DNA of 64,000 nt from Chionis minor. Lineage: Eukaryota > Chordata > Aves > Charadriiformes > Chionididae. The stretch spans positions 58,477-122,476 of the forward strand of contig VZSF01000662.1 in assembly GCA_013398295.1 (NCBI GenBank). The letters run 5' to 3'. The notes beneath the pieces are model-generated. The model was not told the origin of the DNA. It ran no database searches and was given only the letters and a program-made list of their open reading frames with translations. Position 1 is the stretch's first letter. Every line of letters begins with the position of its first letter. The position numbers and the translations under genes were made by a program. Positions 1 through 9,500 of this stretch are shown in pieces.

Positions 1-2129
1 GGGGTGGGGGGGCAGGAGGGCAAACCTGGTGGGTTGATGTCGTGTCACCTTTGCCAGGCACGTCACCTCCCTGTCACCCTCTGCCTCGCGGTGGTGGAAG
101 TCCGTGTGAGAAAGAAAATTGGGATATAGTTGCTTTGTCTTTCATTTCCCCCCTCCAGCTCCCAGTGTAGCTGCCCGTGTCCATCCCATGCGCTGCTGGG
201 GACACCGGGAGCAGGTCTGGCACTGCTGCAGGGACAGTCGGTGGCAGGGGGACAGGAGTATCTCTCACTGGCATCATCAGAGATAACAGTTTCCATGGGA
301 AAGAAAATAAAAAAACCCAATTTATTCAGTCGTTCCCCCAGTCTCTGCTTCGGAGTGCGGGCTGTTTGACCTGCACCCAGCGAGCCATCCCAGCCGGCCA
401 TACAACACCCGCTCTGCTCCCTGCCCGCGCTGTCGGCTGGCAGCGAAAGGGTCAAGGATGATCTTCAGGACACATATTCAACTGGGAGCTGCTTTCCAAA
501 ACCTCCTTTGAGCCTCCTCAAGATGGGGCCTCAGTTTCCCTCTTGTGTCTGCCCAGGGCTGGGATCTCTGCTCGGAGGGGAAGGACCTTCCACGGCACAG
601 CAGAACCACCTGCTGAAGGAGAAACTCTCTTGTCTCTCTGACGCCCCCAAAATCTCCGGTTTTGCCAGAAAGAGGGTGTTGTTCCAACTCTCACGTTTGT
701 AAACTTAAAACCTTGACCCACCCTGGGAAGCAGAAAGCACAAACGTTTCTAAAGTCGGCCTTTGTAATGTTTGTGCTCCTGTAGTGCATCTTTGCATCTG
801 GGGAGGGCTAAAATACGTTGTTTATGAAGCAGCGAAGTTGGGCATCTCCATGGATTTTGGAAAACCCTCATCCCCGCATGGCAACTGAGGCTTCTTTTTT
901 GGGATCAAGAGTCACCTTGGCTACCTCTCTCCCAAGCTTCAGTGCAGAACTGGCTCTTTCTGGTGCCAGAGGACACAGCCTCCGCAGCCGGGTGCTGGGG
1001 TCAAGCTCTCACCTGGGGGAAATCAACCCCAATTAGAGGAGAGGCTGCTGGGAGGAGAATTGTGGCTCCAGGTGAAGTTGTGGCTGGAGGTGAGGACCCA
1101 CGGAGAGCAGGATGGCTGGCTATGGCCAGGGTACATCTCTGTCCCTGCCGTGCCCAGTTAGGAGGCAGGAATGGGCAAGGACAGTGCTGCCTGGGAAGGA
1201 GCCGGGCACTGCTGCCGGCTGCGAGCAGCAGGTGAGGAGGAGATGGGGAGGGAGAAAGCGGGGGGGGAGCAAGTGTCTTGGAGAGGATGGGAGTGACAAG
1301 GGCAAGGTCTGGATGTGTTAGTGATGGCGTGAGTGTGGCCCTGTCAGTGCCAGCCTTCATCCCAAGTGACAGGTCTGACAGCCCGGCCAAGGACGAGGCA
1401 GGAGCAGAGGGCAAGGGGGGGAGGGAGCCGTGACACCTTGCGGAGACCCCTCTGAGTGCCAGGCAGATGGCAGCGGGACCATCTCCTCCTGGGTGCCCGC
1501 AGCCGGGGCTGTGGGCTGAGAGGGATTTGTGCGGCACGTTTTTCCCTTTGGGCAGAGTCCCAGCAGCATCCCACCCTCTCCTGTTTCCTGCGCACAGAGC
1601 CTGGCCATTTTCCCAGCTCTCCTTCCCTGGAAAACACAAGCATTTCCTTTGCTGCTCGCTCGGGGGAAGAGCGTGGGTTCAGGCTGGGCTCTCCAGTTAA
1701 CCAGCCTGCATCCCAGTCCCACTAGGACACTGGGATGTAGGGGTGGTGTGGCTGGGTCGAGGGCTGCGTCCACCAAACAGTCCCGCATGCTCCTCTCTGC
1801 CTTGAGCCTGCGGGATGGACACCGCCGGCTGGACCAGCCTCCAAGGGGCGCTGGGAGATGGTGCTGGTGGGAGAGGTGGGGTGGAAGAGCTCCCTGCTAA
1901 GGTGCCTTGGGCTGGGCAGGGGCAGGCTCCATCCCTGGGATAAATCGGATGCGGAGCCCAACCGGCGGTGATAAACTGGGGAGGGCTGCGGTGAAGCTGA
2001 GAGCTGTCCTGAGCCGCTCCCTCTGGGAATAAAGGCACAAATCCCAATTCCAGGCCCGCGTGTAGCCCAGGCAGAGCTGGGCTGAAGTGCTGCGGACAAG
2101 AGGGGGATGCCCGAAGGCGAAAAGTTCCA
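1..2129. other. 5' flanking region without recognisable gene
   Basis: This stretch is GC-rich non-coding DNA upstream of RBM19. Open frames on both strands are short, overlap each other, and show no protein domain I recognise. There are no obvious splice-linked exons, CR1 tails or tandem arrays. In vertebrates the gene on this side of RBM19 is usually TBX5 (general knowledge), but no T-box coding sequence is visible. Confidence 0.6.
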
Positions 2130-2563
2130 TGTCCCCAAAAATAAAGTAGCCCCTCCAGCAAGGGATGTGCCGCCGTGCTGTGGTTGAACTGGGGGCTGGG
2201 TCGTGGTGCGCTGGTGCTGCGGGGCCACGGGCTCCCCGGGAGCTGGGAGCACCCTGCGGCTGTGGGGGTCTCCCAGACGGAGGGCTGTACGTGCCGTGGA
2301 TGCGAGGAAGCAGCTTGGTAGCTGATGTGTGGGTGGTGTTTTTTGGTTTTGTTTTTTTTTATTGCCACAATACGGCGTGGTTCCTGCGGCGTTTGGGAAG
2401 CCCTGCGATCCCCTGTGTTCCGTTTTGGACACAGAGCATCTTTCCCTGCGTTGCTGATTTACCGTCCCGTTGTCCTCCCTCCTTTCCCAGATGAAGGAAA
2501 ATCGCTTCCGGAAATTGTTTGCTGTCTTTGCTGACCGATAGTTGCTTGAAGTTCACCAAGGAG
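2130..2563 (+). pseudogene. Decayed partial copy of RBM19 intron 1 end plus exon 2
   Basis: This segment aligns nearly full length with 3868-4299, the last part of intron 1 and the first 77 bases of exon 2, at clearly reduced identity by eye. The splice acceptor (CCCAG at 2486-2490) and the ATG-AAG-GAA start of the exon are kept. The copy lacks five bases present in exon 2 after the TTTG at 2527-2530, which shifts the frame and gives a TAG at 2539-2541 after 16 codons. Homology stops abruptly around 2563, about 30 bases before the N gap. It is a non-functional partial duplication. Its true place relative to exon 1 is uncertain because the assembly is broken nearby. Confidence 0.75.
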
Positions 2564-2592
2564 GCTTTAATAATTCTCAAGAGAGATTTTTT

Positions 2593-2677
2593 NNNNNNNN
2601 NNNNNNNNNNNNNNNNNNNNNNNNNNNNNNNNNNNNNNNNNNNNNNNNNNNNNNNNNNNNNNNNNNNNNNNNNNNNN
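2593..2677. other. Assembly gap (85 N)
   Basis: An unresolved run of N lies between a T-run at 2587-2592 and a T5 plus C20 homopolymer at 2678-2702. Homopolymers at both edges suggest the gap marks sequence that was hard to read. Confidence 0.98.
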
Positions 2678-3010
2678 TTTTTCCCCCCCCCCCCCCCCCC
2701 CCGATTTTCAGCCTTGTTCACCCATGGGATCTTCCGCAACCGCCACATCCACAGGTTCTGCGCTTCCCCGGAGAAGCAACCGCTTTTCCTTGCGCCTCTT
2801 TCCCTTCCCTCCTTGCTGCTGCCGCCGGGGTTTGAGGTGGGAGAGCAGGATGGGGGGTGCCCGCTGTGGCCTCACCCCCCCGCCCCATCTCCCCCCAGNA
2901 GAGTGTGGGGCAGGGTCTGGGGAAGGGCCACAGGGGAGGGGAGCTGGCAGTCCCTCAGGGTGGGGGAGAGGGGGTTGTTGTGGTCACTCTCCCGTCATCT
3001 TCCTCCAGGA
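2678..3010. other. GC-rich segment between gaps, no gene seen
   Basis: The segment starts with a long C-run, includes a single N at 2899, and is GC-rich. No coding exon, repeat family or RNA gene is recognised. Its position relative to the promoter is doubtful because it lies among several contig joins. Confidence 0.5.
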
Positions 3011-3185
3011 GCTGGGCACAGGAGCGCCCTGTGCTGCTCCACTGCCACCTGCGTCCCCCGTGAGGGCGTCACCATGCTGTGGTTGAACTGGGGGGGGCCC
3101 AGGACTCCCTAGGGCATCCCCAAAATAAAGTAACCCCTCCAGCAATGGATGTGTCACCATACTGTGGTTGAACTGGGGGCTGGGT
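3011..3185. repeat. 175-bp direct duplicate, copy 1 (probable assembly artefact)
   Basis: These 175 bases appear identical to 3762-3936. Copy 1 ends immediately before a single N at 3186 and copy 2 starts immediately after a single N at 3761. Identical sequence abutting gap marks on both sides of a short block is what results when two overlapping contigs are left unmerged and another contig is placed between them. Within the copy, the phrase around CTGTGGTTGAACTGGGG occurs twice, about 85 bases apart. Confidence 0.85.
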
Positions 3186-3370
3186 NGTTAAACCCCTCGA
3201 CACCCCCCGCGGGAGGTTCCGCTCCGGTGGGCGCTGCCGAGCGCGGAGCTCCCTCCTCCGGCCCCGCGGAGCCGGGTGGGCGACGGGATCCCCGCTGATG
3301 GCGGAGCCGGGGGGCTCGATGCGCCATGGACGCGGCCGTTGCTAAGGCCGTTGCCAGGATGCCGACCCCG

Positions 3371-3377
3371 CTTCCGG
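3371..3377 (+). promoter_or_regulatory. ETS-family-like site CTTCCGG
   Basis: The reverse complement is CCGGAAG, the core bound by ETS/GABP factors. Such sites are common in housekeeping CpG-island promoters close to the start of transcription. Assignment is by motif only. Confidence 0.45.
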
Positions 3378-3402
3378 CGCCTGCGCGGTGCCGTCCCGCG
3401 CC

Positions 3403-3408
3403 CACGTG
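3403..3408. promoter_or_regulatory. CACGTG E-box
   Basis: This is a perfect palindromic E-box in a CpG-rich setting, about 100 bases before the start codon. It is the core bound by MYC/MAX and USF. MYC regulation is well known for ribosome-biogenesis genes, which fits RBM19's role, but binding here is inferred. Confidence 0.5.
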
Positions 3409-3418
3409 ACCGGGAGGC

Positions 3419-3429
3419 AAGATGGCGGC
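3419..3429 (+). promoter_or_regulatory. YY1-like site AAGATGGCGGC
   Basis: This is a near-perfect match to the YY1 element that often sits just downstream of the start site in housekeeping promoters. Here the ATG in the motif is also the start of a short upstream open reading frame. Confidence 0.5.
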
Positions 3430-3460
3430 GCCCGCGGCGCGGCGTGTGGCGGGGTGCTGA
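3422..3460 (+). other. Upstream open reading frame in RBM19 leader
   Basis: ATG at 3422 opens a 12-codon frame (MAAPAARRVAGC) that stops with TGA at 3458-3460, 49 bases before the RBM19 start. Its context is strong (A at -3, G at +4) and better than that of the main start (G at -3, T at +4). It matters only if transcription begins upstream of 3422, which is not known. Confidence 0.4.
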
Positions 3461-3509
3461 GTTGAGCTGTCTGTGGACGGGGTTGTCTCTGTCGCTGCCC
3501 GTCGCCGCC

Positions 3510-3545
3510 ATGTCGCGGCTTATCGTGAAGAATCTCCCCAACGGG
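3510..3545 (+). CDS. RBM19 coding exon 1 (start)
   Basis: Twelve codons, [12 protein letters not shown], begin RRM1 and contain its RNP2 core LIVKNL. The donor is GGG|GTGAGG and the phase is 0. The 5' UTR continues upstream into the CpG-rich block. The exon lies on a contig fragment bounded by single Ns. Confidence 0.95.
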
Positions 3546-6500
3546 GTGAGGTCGCCGCGCGGTTGCGGGGTGGGAGGGCGCCTGTGCGGGCCTAGAGACG
3601 GGTCTGAGGGGGCGCCCGGGCCTCCTGCGCAGGAAGAGGCCCCGGGAGGGAAAGGGGGTTCTCGCTGCGGTGGGGACGGGGAGATGCCCTGGGGGAGACG
3701 GCTCTGGGTTTGGGGTGGGGGAGCAGGGAGGCGTCCGGGGGGGAGAAGGGGCTCTGAGGGNGCTGGGCACAGGAGCGCCCTGTGCTGCTCCACTGCCACC
3801 TGCGTCCCCCGTGAGGGCGTCACCATGCTGTGGTTGAACTGGGGGGGGCCCAGGACTCCCTAGGGCATCCCCAAAATAAAGTAACCCCTCCAGCAATGGA
3901 TGTGTCACCATACTGTGGTTGAACTGGGGGCTGGGTTGTGGTGGGCTGGTGCTGTGGGGCCCTGGGCTCCCCAGGAGCTGGGAGCACCCTGTGGCCTGGG
4001 GGCCTCCCAGATGAAGGGCTGTGTGTGCCGTGGATTCGTGGAGGTGAGGAAGTAGTTTGGTAGCTGACGTATGTGGGGTTTTGGGTTTTTTTATTGGCAC
4101 AACGCGACGTGGTTCCTGCGGCGCTTGGGAAGCCTTTTGATCCCCAATGTTCCATTTGGGAGGCAGAGCATCTCTCCCTGCGTTGCTGATCTACCTTCCT
4201 GTTGTCCTCCCTCCTTTACCAGATGAAGGAAGATCGCTTCCGGAAATTATTTGCCGCCTTTGGCACACTGACCGATTGTTGCTTAAAGTTCACCAAGGAT
4301 GGCAAGTTCCGGAAATTTGGCTTCATTGGCTACAAGTCTGAAGATGAAGCTCAAACAGCACTGAACCATTTCAACAGAAGTTTCATAGACACCTCCAGAG
4401 TCACAGTGAGTTGATCTTTAGCGTTATCTTGTGTTGATTCTTAAGAAAGTTTGTCATTGGAGATTTTGGTGGTCTTAGAGGTGAACAGCCAGGGGCCAAG
4501 AAAGCCTAAAGATTAAGTCCTCTGCAGCAAAACAGCAAAGCTTGATACCAGCTGTCATTGCTGGGGTCTGAAGCAGGTGCTCGATTCAGATGGGCTGTGT
4601 TCCTGCGCTGGCAGTGATTTCGGTGCTGGTTGGAACAATAGCGTCAGGTTTTGAGCTGTCATAGCCTGAACTTTTGAATTCGAGGTCATTTTTCATTTGA
4701 AGTCATTCATCTTGCTGTTCTGGACAGAGGATGATTAATGATAAATAGGACAACTTATCTGACTGTGCTTAAATGAGCACAACAAACTGTTCCCTGTGTT
4801 GAGTGAACACGTAGCTCTCTGCTTCCAAAATGAGTATCTGTGTGAAGCTGCTTGTTCTTCTGCACACAACGCCCCCATCCCATCAGGGTAATAAGAGACG
4901 TTCCTGAATGTGGCTTATCCAGCAGTTACGGAACCAGGCTGTTGAATATATGTTTAATTAAAGATCTGATTGATTCTTTTCAGGTTGAGTTATGCAAGTC
5001 TTTTGGTGACCCTTCAAAACCCAAGGCATGGAGTAAGCACTCTCAGAAGGCCCCTGCCTCAGAAAAACAGACGGAGAAACCTGTGGCAAGTGCGGCTCCT
5101 GCAGGCACAAAGAAGGTGAGTCTTGCTTGTTTCTTGGAGGCTCTGATGTATGTCAGCAGCTCGGCAGAGCGAAGGGTAGCCCAGCCTGCGGAGAAGGGGA
5201 CAGAGCAGCTGGGATAGTGGATGTTGGAGTCCTGGTTCTGATATTTTCTGCCTTAGAATCCGTGTTCCCTGTATCGTTAGGTTACCTGAGAATTATCTTT
5301 GCTGTGCTTCTAATAAGCCTTTCTTAAAATGGTTTGTTTTCCTAGGATAAAAAGAAGAAAGATCCAACGGAAAACTTAAAGGAGGTGAGTTGAGGTTGAA
5401 TTCCAATCCCTGCATTCTTGCTAGCGTGTATTCAGGTCTCACTCTTAATAAGTTGTGGGGGTTTTTTTACTGCCTCCAATGCTGCTGGTTCAGGGAAGAT
5501 GTATGATTTAACGAGCTCCATGACAGTCCAGTTTGACTGTGACAAACTATGAGTTTAAAAACCCCAACACAGGGGACCTGTTTTTTAATTGTCAGCTACT
5601 GCCGTGTGACCACACACTGCAGCCAGGACAGCCTTGTTCCAACAACTCTGTTTTTTAACCATTGTGCATTTTCGTTTTGTCATGTTTAACTCATACTTTT
5701 TTTTCTCTTTAATATTTTGTTTTCTGCTTTAATGTGCTGTCTAAACATCAATTACAAAAAAGAAAGAGTAGGACTGAGAGATCTCGAGAAGACTTTAGTC
5801 TCTTTAAGTGCCCACCTTGTGAGTGTAAAGGGGGCTCCCCTCTTGGGTTGTGGGTTTTGTTTTTTTTTTTACATTGCTGGAAATAAGATGGTATGTTTGA
5901 ATTGAAACTTACTACTAGCTCTCCTGTGTCTGTCTTCACAGCTTGTCTGCTTGGTTTCTTTTTCAACAGCTGGAAGAAGATAAAACATTCCAGGAGTTCT
6001 TGGTGGTTCACCAGAAACGATCTCAGGTGGCCACTTGGGCTAATGACACTTTGTCAGAGGAGCCCAAGAAGGGAAAATCAAAGCCAGCAGCTGATTATCT
6101 CAACTTTGATTCAGATGAATCTGAGGAGCTGAGTGAGGAGGAGAATGGGAATGAACCCTGGGAAGAGGAGAAGGAAACTAAAGGTACCAAAAGGAGTCAT
6201 CACCCTTTGCTTGTCTTTGTCGTGGTGAATGTGAGAGCAGGTGTGCTGATCGGACCTGACTCTGAGTCCTACCTTCAAATAGAAATGTTGTAATCAGGAA
6301 GGTGGTTTCTCAAGCAGGAGACTCGTTCTGTGTGCTGTGGATGTATGGTGGTTTCCCCAAATTGGGGGAAACACGGGAAATGCAGCTTCTGTTATGAAGG
6401 GGGTGGCTTTTATGCTTTCCATTGGGTCCTTAGGCCAATGTCTAGGGAGGAATAACAGGGCGAACACTTACATCTTTCCCTTAAGTGCTCTCCTACCCTG

Positions 6501-9500
6501 CAGCCTCTTCCATCACCAGGATTTCCAGAGCTGCACGTGGTTTCTGTTTATTTAGTAACCTGTAGCTGATGTCTGTCAACTTTCCTGGTCTGCCTTTGAT
6601 GCGTATTTCTGGAAAGGTGGATGTGTCCTTGGGCCTTGTCAGAGTTGATGGGAAGGGACAGAGTTCAGTATCTTGGATCCTGAAAGGAAAAGTGTATCTG
6701 GTGGGTTAACTTAGAAGACTGAGAAATCCAGGCTGCAGTCTGGTGTGTGTCATCTTAGATTCCAGTGTCCCTGCACCAGTGACGAATGTGGTTTTGGAGC
6801 CTTTGGAGCCTTTCTCCCTCCTTGCTTGGTATTTCCTTATGCTGTTCTTTTGGAGTGAATGGCGTTTCCCTGCTGCTTCTCACCTCTCTTTGGGTAGCTG
6901 AAATGATCCATTGATCTTTGGCGGGGAGGAGTGTTTTGCAGAAACAGCTTCCTCTAGCCTTTACGTTGCAAGACTAAACTGAACAATGGAAAACTTTCTT
7001 TGGGGTCTGTCTGAAGTATTTAGTTAAAATGTAGACAAAATACTCTGCCATGGAGTTCCTCAAGCTCCTTTTTAATTTGTTCTATACACAAACTGTTGCT
7101 TTTAAAAATACTCATCCAGACATGTCAGTCTGGAATTGCTGAGATAAAATTGCTCTGCTATTTTCAAGCCCTTCTTCCCTTTGAAAAGGGTAGAGGAGGG
7201 AAAGGTGGTTCTTGTGATTGTGTCTGTTCTCAGCTTTTACCTGTCTGGGGAGAGAGCAGTAGCATCTGTGTGTGCAACTTCTCTGGTCTCTCCTCTCTGG
7301 CAGCAAAGAAAGGAGAGAAGAAGGCAGCTACCAGCAAAGACCTCTCAGATATGGATTACCTGAAATCTAAAGTGGTGAAGGATTCTTCCTCCTCGTCCAG
7401 TACGGAGGAAGAAACAGACAGTGAGGAGGTGGAAGAGGAGGGTGAGAGTGAGGAGGATTCGGGCATTGCAGAGACCGTTGGTACGCACACAGATAAAAGG
7501 GGGAAGCCAAAAGCCCAACAAAGACAGCAAGAGACACCAGCAGAGAAGAAGAAAAAAGGATCTGCACTAGAGGTATAGCTGAATTAGACTTTTGTCTTAT
7601 CTAAAGCAGGAGCTTTCTGGGATAGTATGTGTCTGTCAGTCACTCCAGGGATGAGCTGAAAGCTGAAAGTCTGCAGGACCCCCAAGGTACCAGCTTTCTT
7701 GGCTCACTGGGCTGGAGCCGTTAAAAAAATTTGCTGGATCTCCTCTTAGAGCTGATTGAATTCCTGGAAGATGGAGCTTCCAAACAAGCGCTGCTAGTGC
7801 CCTTCTCAGAGGCTTTTCTGTTTTTCCTGTGTCTGTCTCTGTCCGCGGGAAATGCGGTTCTGCCAAACTCAGTTTTTTAGCAGCTGGGTTTGACTGTCCC
7901 AGACAAACCTTGTACCTTCATCTGGCACCTCCAGCCCAGGCTGATGCAGTTGCGAGAATCTCTTGATATTCTCCCACTCTCCAGCCTCCTGTTTGTTGGA
8001 CAAGACCAGCTTATTGCGCTGTGACTTTCGATGTTTTTCACTCCACTTCTTTTCTCTTTTTTCTTTTTTTTTTTTCCCCCTGTCCTTCTGTCCAGAGCCA
8101 AGGCAGCTCAGCGGAAGCCAGCACGCCACACACAGTGAAACTTCGTGGTGCCCCCTTGAACATCACTGAGGCAAGCTTTGCCACCCTGCTGGGAAAAGAG
8201 GCTTAAGGGTGTTCTCAGTGTGTAACTCAGTGCGATCTTTGCAGAGGCTCCTGTCTTTGCTTACGGAGCTGTCGGGGTGGTTGGGGAAACTTAAACTGCC
8301 TTTGGGCAGAGGCGTTGTAAGTTGCATGTAGTGTTTTTTATAGCTTATATAAAAAAAACTAAGTCTGAAACGTGCTGACTGCTGTATCTGAGAACTTACT
8401 TAAACAATTGTAATTCTTCCTGCAGCAAAAGATTCACGAGTTCTTCTTGCCTCTGAAACCAGTGGCAATCCGGATAGCAAAAAACGCCCAGGGGAAAAAT
8501 AGAGGTAATGTCTATATGTGGAAGGGGGATTGGATCTGTGGGTTAGAGGACCTCTCAATTGCACCTCTGCTCTTTTTATCTGCAATTCTAAATTGCTGGC
8601 TCGTGTCCCGATTCTCACAGACCTTTGTGTGACTTTGCAGCTCACCTGCCCTAGTTGCCGGCCATAAGATGCCGCGGGCAGAATAATGTTGGCTGTGCTC
8701 CCTTAGGAGTAACAGCGGGAACCTTTTCTTTGATCTGCCTCAAACTTCCCAAAACGTCCCAAACCATGCCAAAGAAAGGCTTCTTCCTCTGGAATAGCTG
8801 CGGCAGCACCCAGGGACCGTGCTGAGCTGCGCATATCAGGTGCGGAGCAGTCTTTAGCCGAGGTGGGTCTCCTGCCAGGCTGTGGCTACTGGAGGCGCCC
8901 ATCAGAAATTGGGAGTGTGGAGCAGGTCCTCAGAGCTGGCAGGGAGCTTTGCTGTATGCTGCCTTCCTTTCATAGCCTGACAGCGGATGCACCTTTTATT
9001 TGCTCTTGGAGGCCCCTTGTGAAGGCCTACTTCAGCTATTAAGTTGGGCTGCCTTGGTTTGCATGTAGAGAATAAGCTTTTAAAAGGCAGCCTTCCAGTC
9101 TGACATGGCCGTTTTCAGGCTGGATTGAAACTTTAATGGGAGTTGAATGCTTTTATCTATGGGAATCTGTATTCAAGAAAGCCCAATTCACCCTTAATTA
9201 GCCAATTAGTGGTTGCGAGTTCCCCACATGATGCTCAGTTGAACCTTTCCTTCCTCCAAGGTTGCATCTTTGTTGACTTGAAGAGTGAAGCTGAAGTGCA
9301 GAGGGCCTTGAAGCGAAAAAAAGAATACATAGGTAAGGGCTGTTTGTTCCGTCTTGTTCTGGCTGATGTCGACGGCGGGGTGCTCAGCTGCTGAAGTGTT
9401 TGCTGCAGAAGTACTTCCCGTTGTTTGAGTTTTTTCCAGGCAGATGGTGGGGGTGGTTTCTCCCACTCAGCTGATGCAGGATGAGCCAGGTGCTGTGCCA

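Larger units (their letters stand above)
3187..3760 (+). promoter_or_regulatory. RBM19 CpG-rich promoter and 5' UTR block
   Basis: This block is very rich in CpG compared with its surroundings and contains the first coding exon at 3510-3545. It carries motif matches typical of ribosome-biogenesis gene promoters: an ETS-type CTTCCGG at 3371, a GC-rich NRF1-like stretch just after it, a CACGTG E-box at 3403, and a YY1-type AAGATGGCGGC at 3419. There is no TATA box near these sites. The transcription start is therefore probably dispersed in about 3370-3430, but I cannot fix it. The block is bounded by single Ns at 3186 and 3761, so it is one contig inserted between two others. Confidence 0.8.

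Noticed and set aside
1697..2432. Two overlapping minus-strand frames of over 220 codons upstream of RBM19
   Set aside because: Both run through the decayed duplicate of intron 1, and neither shows a domain. They share proline- and serine-rich composition typical of GC-rich non-coding DNA.
4720..4790. GATGATTAATGATAAA with a following CTGA, snoRNA-like
   Set aside because: No proper box C consensus with a terminal stem, and spacing is too short.
7096..7303. Open frame extending exon 6 upstream
   Set aside because: The CAG acceptor at 7301-7303 with correct phase and the family alignment place the exon start at 7304.
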